NCBI RefSeq assembly: GCF_000007345.1
Contig: NC_003552.1
Location: 992,001 to 1,056,000 of the forward strand
Source of the DNA: Methanosarcina acetivorans C2A
GTDB taxonomy: Archaea > Halobacteriota > Methanosarcinia > Methanosarcinales > Methanosarcinaceae
Reading direction: 5' to 3'
Length of the DNA: 64,000 nucleotides
Positions 19,046 to 27,005 of this stretch are shown here, in pieces. The notes beneath the pieces were generated by a model. That model had not been told where the DNA came from and ran no database searches. It saw only the letters and a program-made list of their open reading frames with translations. The translations under genes and the position numbers were made by a program. Position 1 is the first letter of the stretch, and every line of letters begins with the position of its first letter.

Positions 19046-20105
19046 GCGAGGCGCAATCATGGTGGGTCCGAACTCTGATTTTTCCGGTCAGGTAATATTC
19101 ATCTCTCGCTTCAACCATCGCTCTTATATTTTTGATCGGGGTCTTCGGGGCAATTCCGCATCCGGGAGCTAGTATATCAATACCGTCTTCCAGGCACTTC
19201 TGCGCTTCCAGTTTTATCTCCTCGCAGGTCCCGTTGAGCATAATTCCCGAAGAGGAAAGGTTTCCTATCAGTTTTGTCTTGCTTCCGACAAGTTTTTTTG
19301 CAGTTTGCAGGTCAGTTACTTTTTCTTCGATGCTGATTCCCTGAAAACCGCACCTTGAAAGGGTTTTAAGGATCGGGGTTGAGTTTCCGCAGACGTGTAT
19401 GAGCTTTATTCCTTTTCCTGACTTGCAGAAGCTTTCATACTCCGGTCTTATGAGGGCTTCCAGATGTCTGGGGTCAAGCATGTCCGGACCTGCTATTCCA
19501 TCCACAATGCAGACAGCATCTGCCCCGGCTTCGGAGAGGATTTCCGCATACGCCGAGCAGGTGGCTCCTGTAACTTTAAGGCATTGGCTTAAAGTTTCAG
19601 GTCTTCTGATCATCCATGTAAGAAAATTGTAAGTCCCAAGCAGCCTTGAAGCAAGGGATGCCGGTCCTTCCATACCTGCTATGAGGGGGACTTCTTCTCC
19701 TGCTTTTTCCCTCAGGATCGAGGTTACGTCTTTAATAAGAGGAATTCTTCCCCGCTGTGCAAAGTCCGAGGGCAGTTCCATTTTTTCCGGTTCCTTTGCA
19801 AAAGGGTTAGAGCCTGGAGAAGGCTGAATATCCTATCTGCCCGGGTTGACCTTGCAGCCCAGAGCTTCGGATAGGACCGTGAGGCAGAAGGGGTAGCGTA
19901 CGGCTTCAAGGCCTGCAAAGGTATGGGCTGAAAGGGCAAGGTCTGCCATTTTTTTCGCATCAAAATGAGCATCGGGCCAGGCCGCTCCGCTCTCTCTCAT
20001 GAGTTCGACGGTTCCGGTCTGGGTTACTGCAAGAACGGGGACTTTATCCACGGCTTTCCCGTGTAGCGTGTTCAGGAAACGGTCTCTTAAATCTGGATCT
20101 GCCAT
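19041..20105 (-). CDS. methylcobamide:CoM methyltransferase (MtaA/MtbA type) with in-frame TAG, probable pyrrolysine
   Basis: UroD-fold methyltransferase that would move a methyl group from a corrinoid protein to coenzyme M. The frame starts at ATG 20105 and meets TAG at 19833-19835 (codon 91). It then continues in the same frame to TAA at 19041, giving 354 residues against about 340 for the family. Both halves are needed: the N-terminal part (LHGKAVDKVPVLAVTQTGTV) and the C-terminal part with the zinc ligands H237, C239 (LIHVCGN) and C315 (APGCGI). The TAG sits in the loop before DIQPSPGSNPF, where relatives have ordinary sense codons. Methanosarcina decodes UAG as pyrrolysine, so readthrough is more likely than a pseudogene, although a decayed gene cannot be excluded. 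Termination at TAG would remove all zinc ligands. MtaA versus MtbA specificity cannot be decided. Confidence 0.85.
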
Positions 20106-20527
20106 TAAAATCTGCCATTAAAGTTCTCTTTTTATAACGTTCAGCGCTACGGTAAGCTTCTGTAGCTTTTTTCTTCTGAGAAGTAATAAAAACAGCATCA
20201 CTTTTATATTTTTCATTTAAAATATCTGCGAACTCATTATATAAATTAATCCACATATGCGGTATTTTAATGGCCGATATTTTAACTGTTTATCTCCTCT
20301 TTATTCTATTTACTGGCTGGACGCGGTTAATAGGTTTATATTTTCCAGGGACGCGGTTAATAGGTTTATATTTTCCAGAGGTTGATATCATTTCCAGGTG
20401 CCCATAAATAAAGTCTTCCGGCTTTCTCCCCCGCAGGTCTAATTATATCTCTAAATCGGCACAGGATACCACATGACTTTTTGTATGTCTGGTTACGGCT
20501 TTTCGGAACCGGAAACACTCTCTTCCT
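20106..20527. other. intergenic region with a 30-bp direct duplication
   Basis: This is the upstream region of the TAG-containing methyltransferase gene. A 30-bp unit beginning GGACGCGGTTAATAGG is present twice in tandem at 20319-20348 and 20349-20378. Small frames here (for example one ending at 20256) have no supporting features. The CobW-type gene ends at 20528. Confidence 0.6.
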
Positions 20528-21631
20528 TCAGAAGTTCTCCTGTTTAAGGGAGCTAATCGGAGTCTGGCTGTAGCCGTGATTGCTTTTTTCCGCCTTTATA
20601 TATGAAAGCTGCCTGTCTTCCAGTTTCCCACTTGCCGTTGTGTCCACAGTTCTGATAAGTTCTTCTCTGGGCACGGATGCCACCGCAGAGATTATCTTCA
20701 GCCTTGAGCGGGAATTCTTTTCTTTTTTGAGGATTTCAATTTCGGGTTTTTCATGTGCTGAAGTCACACTACCTTTTACAAAATTCTCTTTGTGTGCAAA
20801 GGAAAGTTTGATATGCCCTGTGAATTCGGGGTTAAGCTGTGTTACTCTCTTTCTTATGCTGTCCAGGATCTGCCCCGAAACAGAGACTGCCGTTTCAAGA
20901 GATATTTCCTGCGAAGTAATCTCAAACTCGGTTGAGTAAGCCGAAACCCCGGACATTTCAACGGAGTTTCTTGCTTCAATTGAGTTTTTTGCTTTTACTG
21001 AATTTCTCATTTCACAGGCAGTTTTATCCTGGCTGCTTACCCCGGCCAGCCTGAAAAATTTGTCCAGACCTTCTCCTCCCTGCCTGGCTGAGAAATGAAC
21101 GATCCTTGCTCTCGGGTTCAATTTGCGAAGAAGCAGACAGGTCTCCAGAAGTTTTTCCTGCCCTATGAGGTCTACTTTGTTTATGCCCAGGATCTCGGCA
21201 TCCTCTTTCTGATTTCGAACAAAATTCTGCAGGTCTTCTACGTTCGGGCTCAGGCTGGAGGGGTCTACAAGATTTACGATCGGAGTAAAACTAATCTCCG
21301 GAAGACCCATGCTTTCGATATTGCTTTTTATCTGTCTTGGGAAGGCTATCCCCGTGGGCTCTACTATAATAGTATCCGGATGATAGGAAGCCATAAGGTT
21401 CCTCAGGGTATATTCCATACTGATCCTGAGAGTACAGCAAATGCACCCGCTTGTAATTTCTCTGGTTTCTACCCCCTCTCCTGAGATAGTTTCCCCATCG
21501 ATCCCTACTTCCCCTATTTCATTGACGATGATTGCCGTTCGCTGCCCCTGGGCTCCAAGGTACTCGACAAGTTTTCTTATTGTTGTCGTTTTTCCACTCC
21601 CGAGGAAGCCTCCGATTATCATGCATTTCAT
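20528..21631 (-). CDS. CobW/P47K-type GTPase, putative metallochaperone
   Basis: 367 residues, ATG at 21631, TGA stop. The G1 motif GGFLGSGKTTT lies at the N-terminus. The metal-binding motif GCICCTL (CxCC) is at about residue 82-88, followed by IVEPTGIA (switch II/G3 region) and the G4 motif NKVD. These mark the COG0523 family of zinc, cobalt or nickel metallochaperones. The linker after residue 200 contains a degenerate run NSVKAKNSIEARNSVEM, and the C-terminal domain is divergent. It lies between the TAG-bearing methyltransferase and the chaperonin, inside a corrinoid methyl-transfer locus, so delivery of metal to a zinc methyltransferase or corrinoid enzyme is a reasonable guess. The gene has its own upstream gap and may be transcribed separately. 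Confidence 0.88.
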   Translation of the reverse strand: MKCMIIGGFLGSGKTTTIRKLVEYLGAQGQRTAIIVNEIGEVGIDGETISGEGVETREITSGCICCTLRISMEYTLRNLMASYHPDTIIVEPTGIAFPRQIKSNIESMGLPEISFTPIVNLVDPSSLSPNVEDLQNFVRNQKEDAEILGINKVDLIGQEKLLETCLLLRKLNPRARIVHFSARQGGEGLDKFFRLAGVSSQDKTACEMRNSVKAKNSIEARNSVEMSGVSAYSTEFEITSQEISLETAVSVSGQILDSIRKRVTQLNPEFTGHIKLSFAHKENFVKGSVTSAHEKPEIEILKKEKNSRSRLKIISAVASVPREELIRTVDTTASGKLEDRQLSYIKAEKSNHGYSQTPISSLKQENF

Positions 21632-22320
21632 GGCTCTGCCCGCTTTTTCATGCCTTCAGGTAAAAATTTAATATCGATAAGAATTGAATATCGGTAAGAT
21701 TGAACGTCAAGTAAGGTTAAATCAAATATCAGGTAAGAACCGGACATTATTACCGGAATATCGTCTGCACTGTCAGCAGTATTATTATAGTGCTGATATT
21801 ATAGTGCTGATATTATAGTGCTGATAGCCTGCCTTACATATCGATAAGAGCAGGAATATTACCCCTTTCTTGCCTGGGGTTAGCAGTAAATGGGGCGTAC
21901 CTGTCCTATGCTTCAGGTTTCAAATTCTTTCCTTTAAACCCTAAAAAATGGCAAAAGGGTTTGAAAAGGACCTTTTATCTGTTTTTTTCTCTTTGATACT
22001 CTTTTTGCGAGGTGCTTAAGGTTTGGAGTATCAAGTCGTTTTTCCCGGCTTCTGGACGGCAATCTTCCGATAAATGGCAAAACCGGAGTATATCGCCCAT
22101 TCAGAGTTTTATTTAGTGTTTTTTCCGGGTACAGATACCCTCCCGGAAAGGCGTCTTTAAATGACAAATCCGTGCCTTTCCGGAAAAGAGTATTGCGGGT
22201 CTAACTTCCTTTTCGGTGCATATGACAACAATGCCCTTGGAGAGGGAGTGGCACTGTTATCAGCATGATATTTTTTAATTTTTCCGGTTTCCTTTCCGGA
22301 TTTATGCTTCCACGCCTGTT
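21632..22320. other. intergenic region with short tandem repeats
   Basis: No credible gene. A perfect 14-bp tandem repeat ATTATAGTGCTGAT occurs three times at 21784-21825, preceded by degenerate AATATCGGTAAG-like units at about 21670-21740. This is the upstream region of the CobW-type gene and the downstream region of the chaperonin gene. A small minus-strand frame at 21934-22167 is basic and low in information and was not accepted. Confidence 0.6.
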
Positions 22321-23928
22321 TCATCTCTTAGGCACTATCTCGTCTATCCTGAGTACTTTTTTTGCCGTTTCCGTACCCGCAATAATTGCGAGTTTCTTTA
22401 CCGTTGCCGAGTCGTAGACTTCAGGTCCCCTGTCCGTTACCTTTCTTGATAGGTCTATCCTTGCCTCCAGTCCTCTTGCATACGAATTCCTCATCTGCGC
22501 CATTGCATCTATTTCATTCATTCCCATATTTCTGGCAAGGATCACAGGAATTTTTTCAAGGGCCTCGGCATATGCCTGGACTGCCAGCTGTCTTTTCCCT
22601 GTCTGCGTTGTCGCAAAGAGCCTGACCATATGCGCAAGTTCAAACTCAATTGCCCCTCCTCCGTTTACGATTTCCCTGTTTTTCCGGAGGAACGCCGCAT
22701 TGTTCAGGGCATCATCAACAGCTTCTTCCACCTTGTCAAGCCCGTATTTCACAGGCTCCCGGATCAGGATGGTGGCTATTGCTTTCTCTTTCACGGTGAT
22801 GAAAACAAAATTTTCCCCGTTTTTCTTTTCAAGTTTTATACTGTCTGCCTTTCCGAGGTTGCAGGGGCGAATCTCGTCCGGCTGTGCCATCAGGGTCGTA
22901 CCTGTGGCTTCCGCAAGCTTTTCGAGGTCTTTCATCTTTAGCTTCTTGAAAGCCAGAATATTACTGTCCCTGAGCAGAGTTTCGATATAGGGGTCAATAT
23001 CTCCTTCGGAAAAGAGGACATTTGCTCCCGAATCAATAATCTTCCGGGCAATTTCCCCACAGAGCTGCTTTTTCCTCTCCTCAAAAAGGAGCGCAGTCTG
23101 CACGGAATCCATTTTGAGGTTATGCTGGGGGTTCAAATATCCGCTTTTTATCTTGAGGTCGTAATTCGTAATCAGGACCGCCGGGTTCTGGTAGCTTTTT
23201 GGCATATCCTCCCTTGCCGGGTTTTCGTCCATGATCAGGCCTTCTACTGCAACGATTTCCGGTCCGCCTTTCTTTTTGAGGATCTTGACGTTCCGATTCA
23301 GGTCAAGTCTCCGGTCCTGTTTTTCGGAAAGGTGGCTTATAACTCCCAGGACAATATCCGTAACAGCCTGTGCCTGCTGCCTTTCAATCCCCTTCCCTGT
23401 TGCCGAGCACATTATGGTTGTGCGGATATCCTCTTCTGAGGCCTGCCTTATGCTGTACTGCAGCATCTCATACGTTTTTTGCATGGCAAGTTCGTACCCT
23501 TCGATAATAATTGTCGGGTGTACCCCTGCCCTGATAAGCCTGACCGCGTTTTTAATCAGGTTGCTTGCAAAAATGACTGCCGTTTTTGTACCGTCTCCGC
23601 AGGCTTTGTCCATAGATTCCGCGAGCTTTTTGAGGGAGGTCACGATCGGGTGAAGTACATCTATTTCCTTTAAGATGACTTTCCCGTCGCTTGTAACGAA
23701 AATATCTCCCACCGGATTTACTATTATCTTATTCATCCCTTTCGGGCCGAGGGATGAGCCAAGAAGTTCGTCAATTTCTATCGCTGCCCTTTCAAGCTGG
23801 TCGATCAGCTCTTCTTCCTTTACCGGCTCGTCAATCAGGATCTTATCCCTTATCGTCCGCGCCAGTTTTGCCATTCCGTCCTGGCTTTCGGGATTAGTGC
23901 TGCCCGGTGTTTTTAGTTCGCTTGCCAT
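22321..23928 (-). CDS. divergent group II chaperonin (thermosome) subunit
   Basis: 535 residues, ATG at 23928 preceded by a strong GAGGAGAGG site. Group II features: LGPKGMNKIIV near residue 62, the ATP-site motif CGDGTKTAVIFASNL near 110 (GDGTT in most thermosomes), GGGAIEFELA, and the C-terminal ILRIDEIVP. Several normally invariant stretches are altered and the C-terminus lacks the usual glycine-rich tail. It therefore resembles the extra, species-restricted Hsp60 paralogues known in M. acetivorans rather than the core alpha/beta/gamma subunits. It probably forms or joins a folding ring. Its position next to the ASKHA ATPase and mts genes suggests a specialised client, which is inference. 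Confidence 0.9.
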   Translation of the reverse strand: MASELKTPGSTNPESQDGMAKLARTIRDKILIDEPVKEEELIDQLERAAIEIDELLGSSLGPKGMNKIIVNPVGDIFVTSDGKVILKEIDVLHPIVTSLKKLAESMDKACGDGTKTAVIFASNLIKNAVRLIRAGVHPTIIIEGYELAMQKTYEMLQYSIRQASEEDIRTTIMCSATGKGIERQQAQAVTDIVLGVISHLSEKQDRRLDLNRNVKILKKKGGPEIVAVEGLIMDENPAREDMPKSYQNPAVLITNYDLKIKSGYLNPQHNLKMDSVQTALLFEERKKQLCGEIARKIIDSGANVLFSEGDIDPYIETLLRDSNILAFKKLKMKDLEKLAEATGTTLMAQPDEIRPCNLGKADSIKLEKKNGENFVFITVKEKAIATILIREPVKYGLDKVEEAVDDALNNAAFLRKNREIVNGGGAIEFELAHMVRLFATTQTGKRQLAVQAYAEALEKIPVILARNMGMNEIDAMAQMRNSYARGLEARIDLSRKVTDRGPEVYDSATVKKLAIIAGTETAKKVLRIDEIVPKR

Positions 23929-24079
23929 GTCCTCTCCTCATTTGCTGCTTTTCTTGCTGTTTCTGACCTGCTGGAAGTTTTTATTTCTGGTCAATATTCT
24001 GCCTTTTTTCGAAATTTCATCCGAGTCTCGGATCTTTTTTCGGGTTTTTATCCGGGTATTTTTTGTTTGATTTTTGGTG

Positions 24080-24260
24080 GGTGTTTTTTTGAGGCCTTGC
24101 TGCTTTTGTTGGATCCTGGCAGGTGCCTTTTTGAGGTTTTGCTGTTTTTATTGGTTTTGGTGGGTTCAGTTTGGAGGTTTTGCTGTTTTTATTGGTCTTG
24201 GTGGGTTCAGTTTGGAGGTTTTGCTGTTTTTGTTGGATCCTGGTAGGTGCCTTTCTGGAG
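24080..24260. repeat. about 42-bp imperfect tandem repeat, four units
   Basis: Units start near 24091, 24133, 24174 and 24216, each carrying GAGGTTTTGCTGTTTTTATT or a close variant followed by TTGG. They lie between the chaperonin start and the end of the ASKHA ATPase gene, on a strongly T-rich plus strand. Open frames on the plus strand here are by-products of the repeat. Confidence 0.75.
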
Positions 24261-24346
24261 TTTTCTGCTGCTATTTTTTGCTGCTATGACCTGCTGAAGC
24301 CTGCCTTTTTTAGGTCCTGCTTCGTATTCTGTTTTTATATCCTGTC

Positions 24347-26281
24347 TTATGCCAGCTTTCCGGTCGTTCCTACGCCGACTCCGACCAGGCGGGTTTCCAG
24401 TGGGGCTTTTCCCCTGCTTCCCACATCGTTCTGTTTAAGGTCAAATTTCACATTGTCCATGTCAAGCCCGTATCCGTCCATGTACTCCGAAATCAGCCTG
24501 TGGCTGAGCTTGAGCCCGTAGTCCAGGGCTTCTCCATAGTCTTCAAAGACATCTTTTCCAAGCCTGGAGAATACCGAATACTCTGCATTTCCTGCTGCTG
24601 AAGGGCGGATAAGGATCTCTGTCCTGTGGACGATTTTTCCTGCAAGGGCACCCACAGCATTTCCCACCTCATGGAAAGCGGGGATCCTTATGTCTGCATC
24701 CACCGCCTCATTCAGTCCTTTCAGGTATGCCCTTACAGGGGCTCCTACCAGAACTACAGGGACTTTTATGCGGAATTTCATGACATCTTCTTTTGCCAGA
24801 AGCTTTCCGATGTCCTCTTTTTTCAGGTCTTCGGCAAAGAAGGAAACCAGTTCAAGAGTAAGTTTTCCCACGACTTCAGCCTTTATCCGGGCTGAAAACT
24901 CCTCTGCTCCCTGTTTGAGGGTTTTTCCAAGCATTTTTGCTCCTATAAAAGAAGCTCTTCCGTCCCACCTTGCATATTCTCCGAGCACGTGCAGGGCATC
25001 GGTTGGAGTAAACCCGATCTGGCTTAAGTGCCTTTTACGGATGAGGTTTTTAAGAATTCCTGCAAACAAGAGCGGGTGTTTTCCTGTCCTTTCCGAAATC
25101 TCGGATATCGAAAGAGGCTCTGTTCCGAGCTGTTCGATAATTGCCCTTTCGTCTTCTTCGAGTTCCCCGCTTAGAAGTTCGGGGGAGTTGATCCCGTTCC
25201 TTACGAAAAAAGAGGTCGGTTGTATGATCTCGTCCATTATGCGCTCGTTAGGGGTATCATTTTTCTCCAGTTTCTCCAGAATCTCCGGGAACTCCGAGGC
25301 GGCAAGACAGAGGGGAATTACTCTTGCAGGGCCAAGAAAGGGTTTTCTTCTGATCCAGACCAGGCTGTCCCCGCCAAGGGCCGAGGTCTCCATCCGGATC
25401 GCTTTTACCATTGTTTTCCAGCCCCCGACTCTTGCTCCGGAATCGCTGATCTCGGGGATGCCTCCGGTAATCATGGCAATGTCGGTACTGGTGCCTCCGA
25501 CGTCCACGGTTGCACAGGTATCCAGGCCTGTGAGGTGGGCAGCCCCTACAAGGCTTGCTGCGGGTCCGGAAAAGATTGATTCGACAGGTTTTTGCAAGGC
25601 TTCTTCAATGCGGACCAGGGACCCGTCGCACTTCATCATCATCAGGGTCGCCTTAATTTCTTTTTCTTCCATTACTGCCTGGACGGATTTGATAAACTGC
25701 TTGCTTACCGGGATCAGTTCGGCATTCAAAAGGGCGGTTACTGCCCTTTCGTAAGCTCCCAGGCTCAGGGAAAGCTCATGCCCGCAGACAACAGGCATAT
25801 CAGTTATTTCCTGAATTACTTCCTTGACTCTTAGTTCATGTTCCGGGTTCCGGACTCCGAAGTAGCCGGAAACGGCAAAAGCAGCCACTTTGTTCTTTAT
25901 CTGCCTGACAAATTCTTTTACGGTTTCCAGGTCTTCAAGGGGGGCAACTTCGTTTCCGTCGGAGTCGTGTCCTCCTCCTATTGAGATTACATAACGGCTG
26001 GCAAGTTTTTTCGGGATGGTGTGCCCTATAAGGATCAGCCCTGCGGGATAGCCTTTGCCTTCAAGAGTAGTATTGGTAGCAAGGGTTGTGGAAACAGAAG
26101 CGAATTTTATCCTTTTCAGGTAATCCGGGTTCAGTCCCTCAATTGAGTTCTTTATCCCCCTTATAAGGTCAGGATAAGTTGTAAGCGCTTTATTTGACTC
26201 GATCACGGTCCCGTTTGACATATCTATAACAGCGGCATCGGTATATGTCCCACCGGTATCAATGCCCAGTCCCAGATACAT
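24347..26281 (-). CDS. hydantoinase/oxoprolinase-family ASKHA ATPase
   Basis: 644 residues from the ATG at 26281, which has AGGAGG six bases upstream. A TTG at 26299 upstream of that site is unlikely to be used. Phosphate-1 motif GLGIDTGGTYTDAAVID at the N-terminus, then the HyuA N-terminal domain, SGPAASLVGAA and ATVDVGGTSTDIAMITGG (phosphate-2/adenosine region) typical of HyuA. The C-terminal third is unlike catalytic hydantoinases and includes a winged-helix-like patch (GTEPLSISEISERTGKHPLL). No HyuB partner is nearby. ASKHA ATPases also serve as reductive activators of corrinoid proteins. A gene next to a corrinoid methyltransferase fusion may do that, but it lacks the iron-sulfur cysteines of RamA. 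Confidence 0.85.
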   Translation of the reverse strand: MYLGLGIDTGGTYTDAAVIDMSNGTVIESNKALTTYPDLIRGIKNSIEGLNPDYLKRIKFASVSTTLATNTTLEGKGYPAGLILIGHTIPKKLASRYVISIGGGHDSDGNEVAPLEDLETVKEFVRQIKNKVAAFAVSGYFGVRNPEHELRVKEVIQEITDMPVVCGHELSLSLGAYERAVTALLNAELIPVSKQFIKSVQAVMEEKEIKATLMMMKCDGSLVRIEEALQKPVESIFSGPAASLVGAAHLTGLDTCATVDVGGTSTDIAMITGGIPEISDSGARVGGWKTMVKAIRMETSALGGDSLVWIRRKPFLGPARVIPLCLAASEFPEILEKLEKNDTPNERIMDEIIQPTSFFVRNGINSPELLSGELEEDERAIIEQLGTEPLSISEISERTGKHPLLFAGILKNLIRKRHLSQIGFTPTDALHVLGEYARWDGRASFIGAKMLGKTLKQGAEEFSARIKAEVVGKLTLELVSFFAEDLKKEDIGKLLAKEDVMKFRIKVPVVLVGAPVRAYLKGLNEAVDADIRIPAFHEVGNAVGALAGKIVHRTEILIRPSAAGNAEYSVFSRLGKDVFEDYGEALDYGLKLSHRLISEYMDGYGLDMDNVKFDLKQNDVGSRGKAPLETRLVGVGVGTTGKLA

Positions 26282-26656
26282 TACATTCCTCCTCTTCAAT
26301 TTCTATGGCTCTTCACCTTTTATTGCCGGTCTCCTCTCGCCTGCTTCAGTCCCGTCTTTAATGCTTTTGTCCCTGTCTCTAACATCTCTATAGCCAGCCT
26401 TCCCTCTGCTTTCTCACAACCCTTGAGGGCCAGGCGTAATTTCAAAGGCAAAAACCTTTTTCAAAAAAGATCTTACAGTTTTACTTTACGGCTTTTATAT
26501 GGGGAGAGGCGGAGAAGACAAATCAGTCTTAAATCCGCCGTTCCTGTTTTTTGGTGCCTTTATGGCGAGTCCAACCGTTTTTGTCTCTTTTTGACTTTCA
26601 GTCCCGTTTTTTTATCTTTACATGGACTGCTCGTTTTTCTTTCGTTTTTTAAATGG

Positions 26657-26725
26657 GGTCTGTTGCTTTTTTTAAACTAGGTCTGTTGCTTTTTTTAAAC
26701 TAGGTCTGTTGCTTTTTTTAAATGG
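26657..26725. repeat. 23-bp tandem repeat, three copies
   Basis: GGTCTGTTGCTTTTTTTAAA plus three bases, repeated at 26657-26679, 26680-26702 and 26703-26725. The last copy differs only at its end. The repeat lies in the upstream region of the ASKHA ATPase gene. Confidence 0.85.
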
Positions 26726-26973
26726 AGGTTTACCGCTTTTTGTCTAACATATGACTCCTGCGGTCTTCTATTGTCTTCTGCTTATATTCTGGAGCTCAGG
26801 AGTTAGACTAACTCCTGTATGGAGGTTAAAATGTCGTTTTTATTTGCCTGAGGGTGTTTTTCGTTTTTCCGAACTTTTACAGGCTCTATGAAGATACAGG
26901 CTCTGTGGAGATTTTCCGCTTTAGGGCTCTGAATACTATTCTTAAACATCCTGCCCCGATTTTAAATCAAAAT

Positions 26974-26992
26974 GGGGAGAGATGGTCTCCCC
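26974..26992 (-). terminator. hairpin terminator after mts
   Basis: A perfect 7-bp stem (GGGGAGA / TCTCCCC) with a 5-base loop begins about 14 bases after the mts stop at 27006. On the minus strand it is followed by ATTTTGATTT. Archaeal termination relies mainly on T-runs, so the hairpin may instead protect the 3' end of the transcript. Confidence 0.5.
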
Positions 26993-27005
26993 CGTCAGGG
27001 AGAGT

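Larger units (their letters stand above)
26282..27005. other. intergenic region upstream of the ASKHA ATPase gene and downstream of mts
   Basis: About 720 bp without a convincing gene. It contains a 23-bp perfect or near-perfect tandem repeat and a terminator-like hairpin, listed separately. Plus-strand frames here are T-rich and lack ribosome sites. Confidence 0.6.

Noticed and set aside
19041-20105. Methyltransferase as a frameshifted pseudogene of two pieces
   Set aside because: The two open stretches are in the same frame and are separated only by a TAG at 19833-19835. The sequence between TAG and the next ATG also encodes plausible family residues.
21934-22167. Small basic minus-strand frame of 77 residues
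   Set aside because: No ribosome site, no domain, and it lies in a gap rich in simple repeats.
24074-24521. Two plus-strand frames rich in Leu/Phe/Cys
   Set aside because: They are produced by the T-rich 42-bp tandem repeat and run into the ASKHA ATPase gene on the other strand.
24080-26725. CRISPR array
   Set aside because: The repeats are directly adjacent without unique spacers and differ between gaps; no cas genes are present.
26974-26992. PYLIS-like recoding hairpin
   Set aside because: This hairpin lies after mts and not near any of the three TAG codons. I saw no convincing stem-loop directly after those TAGs by eye.
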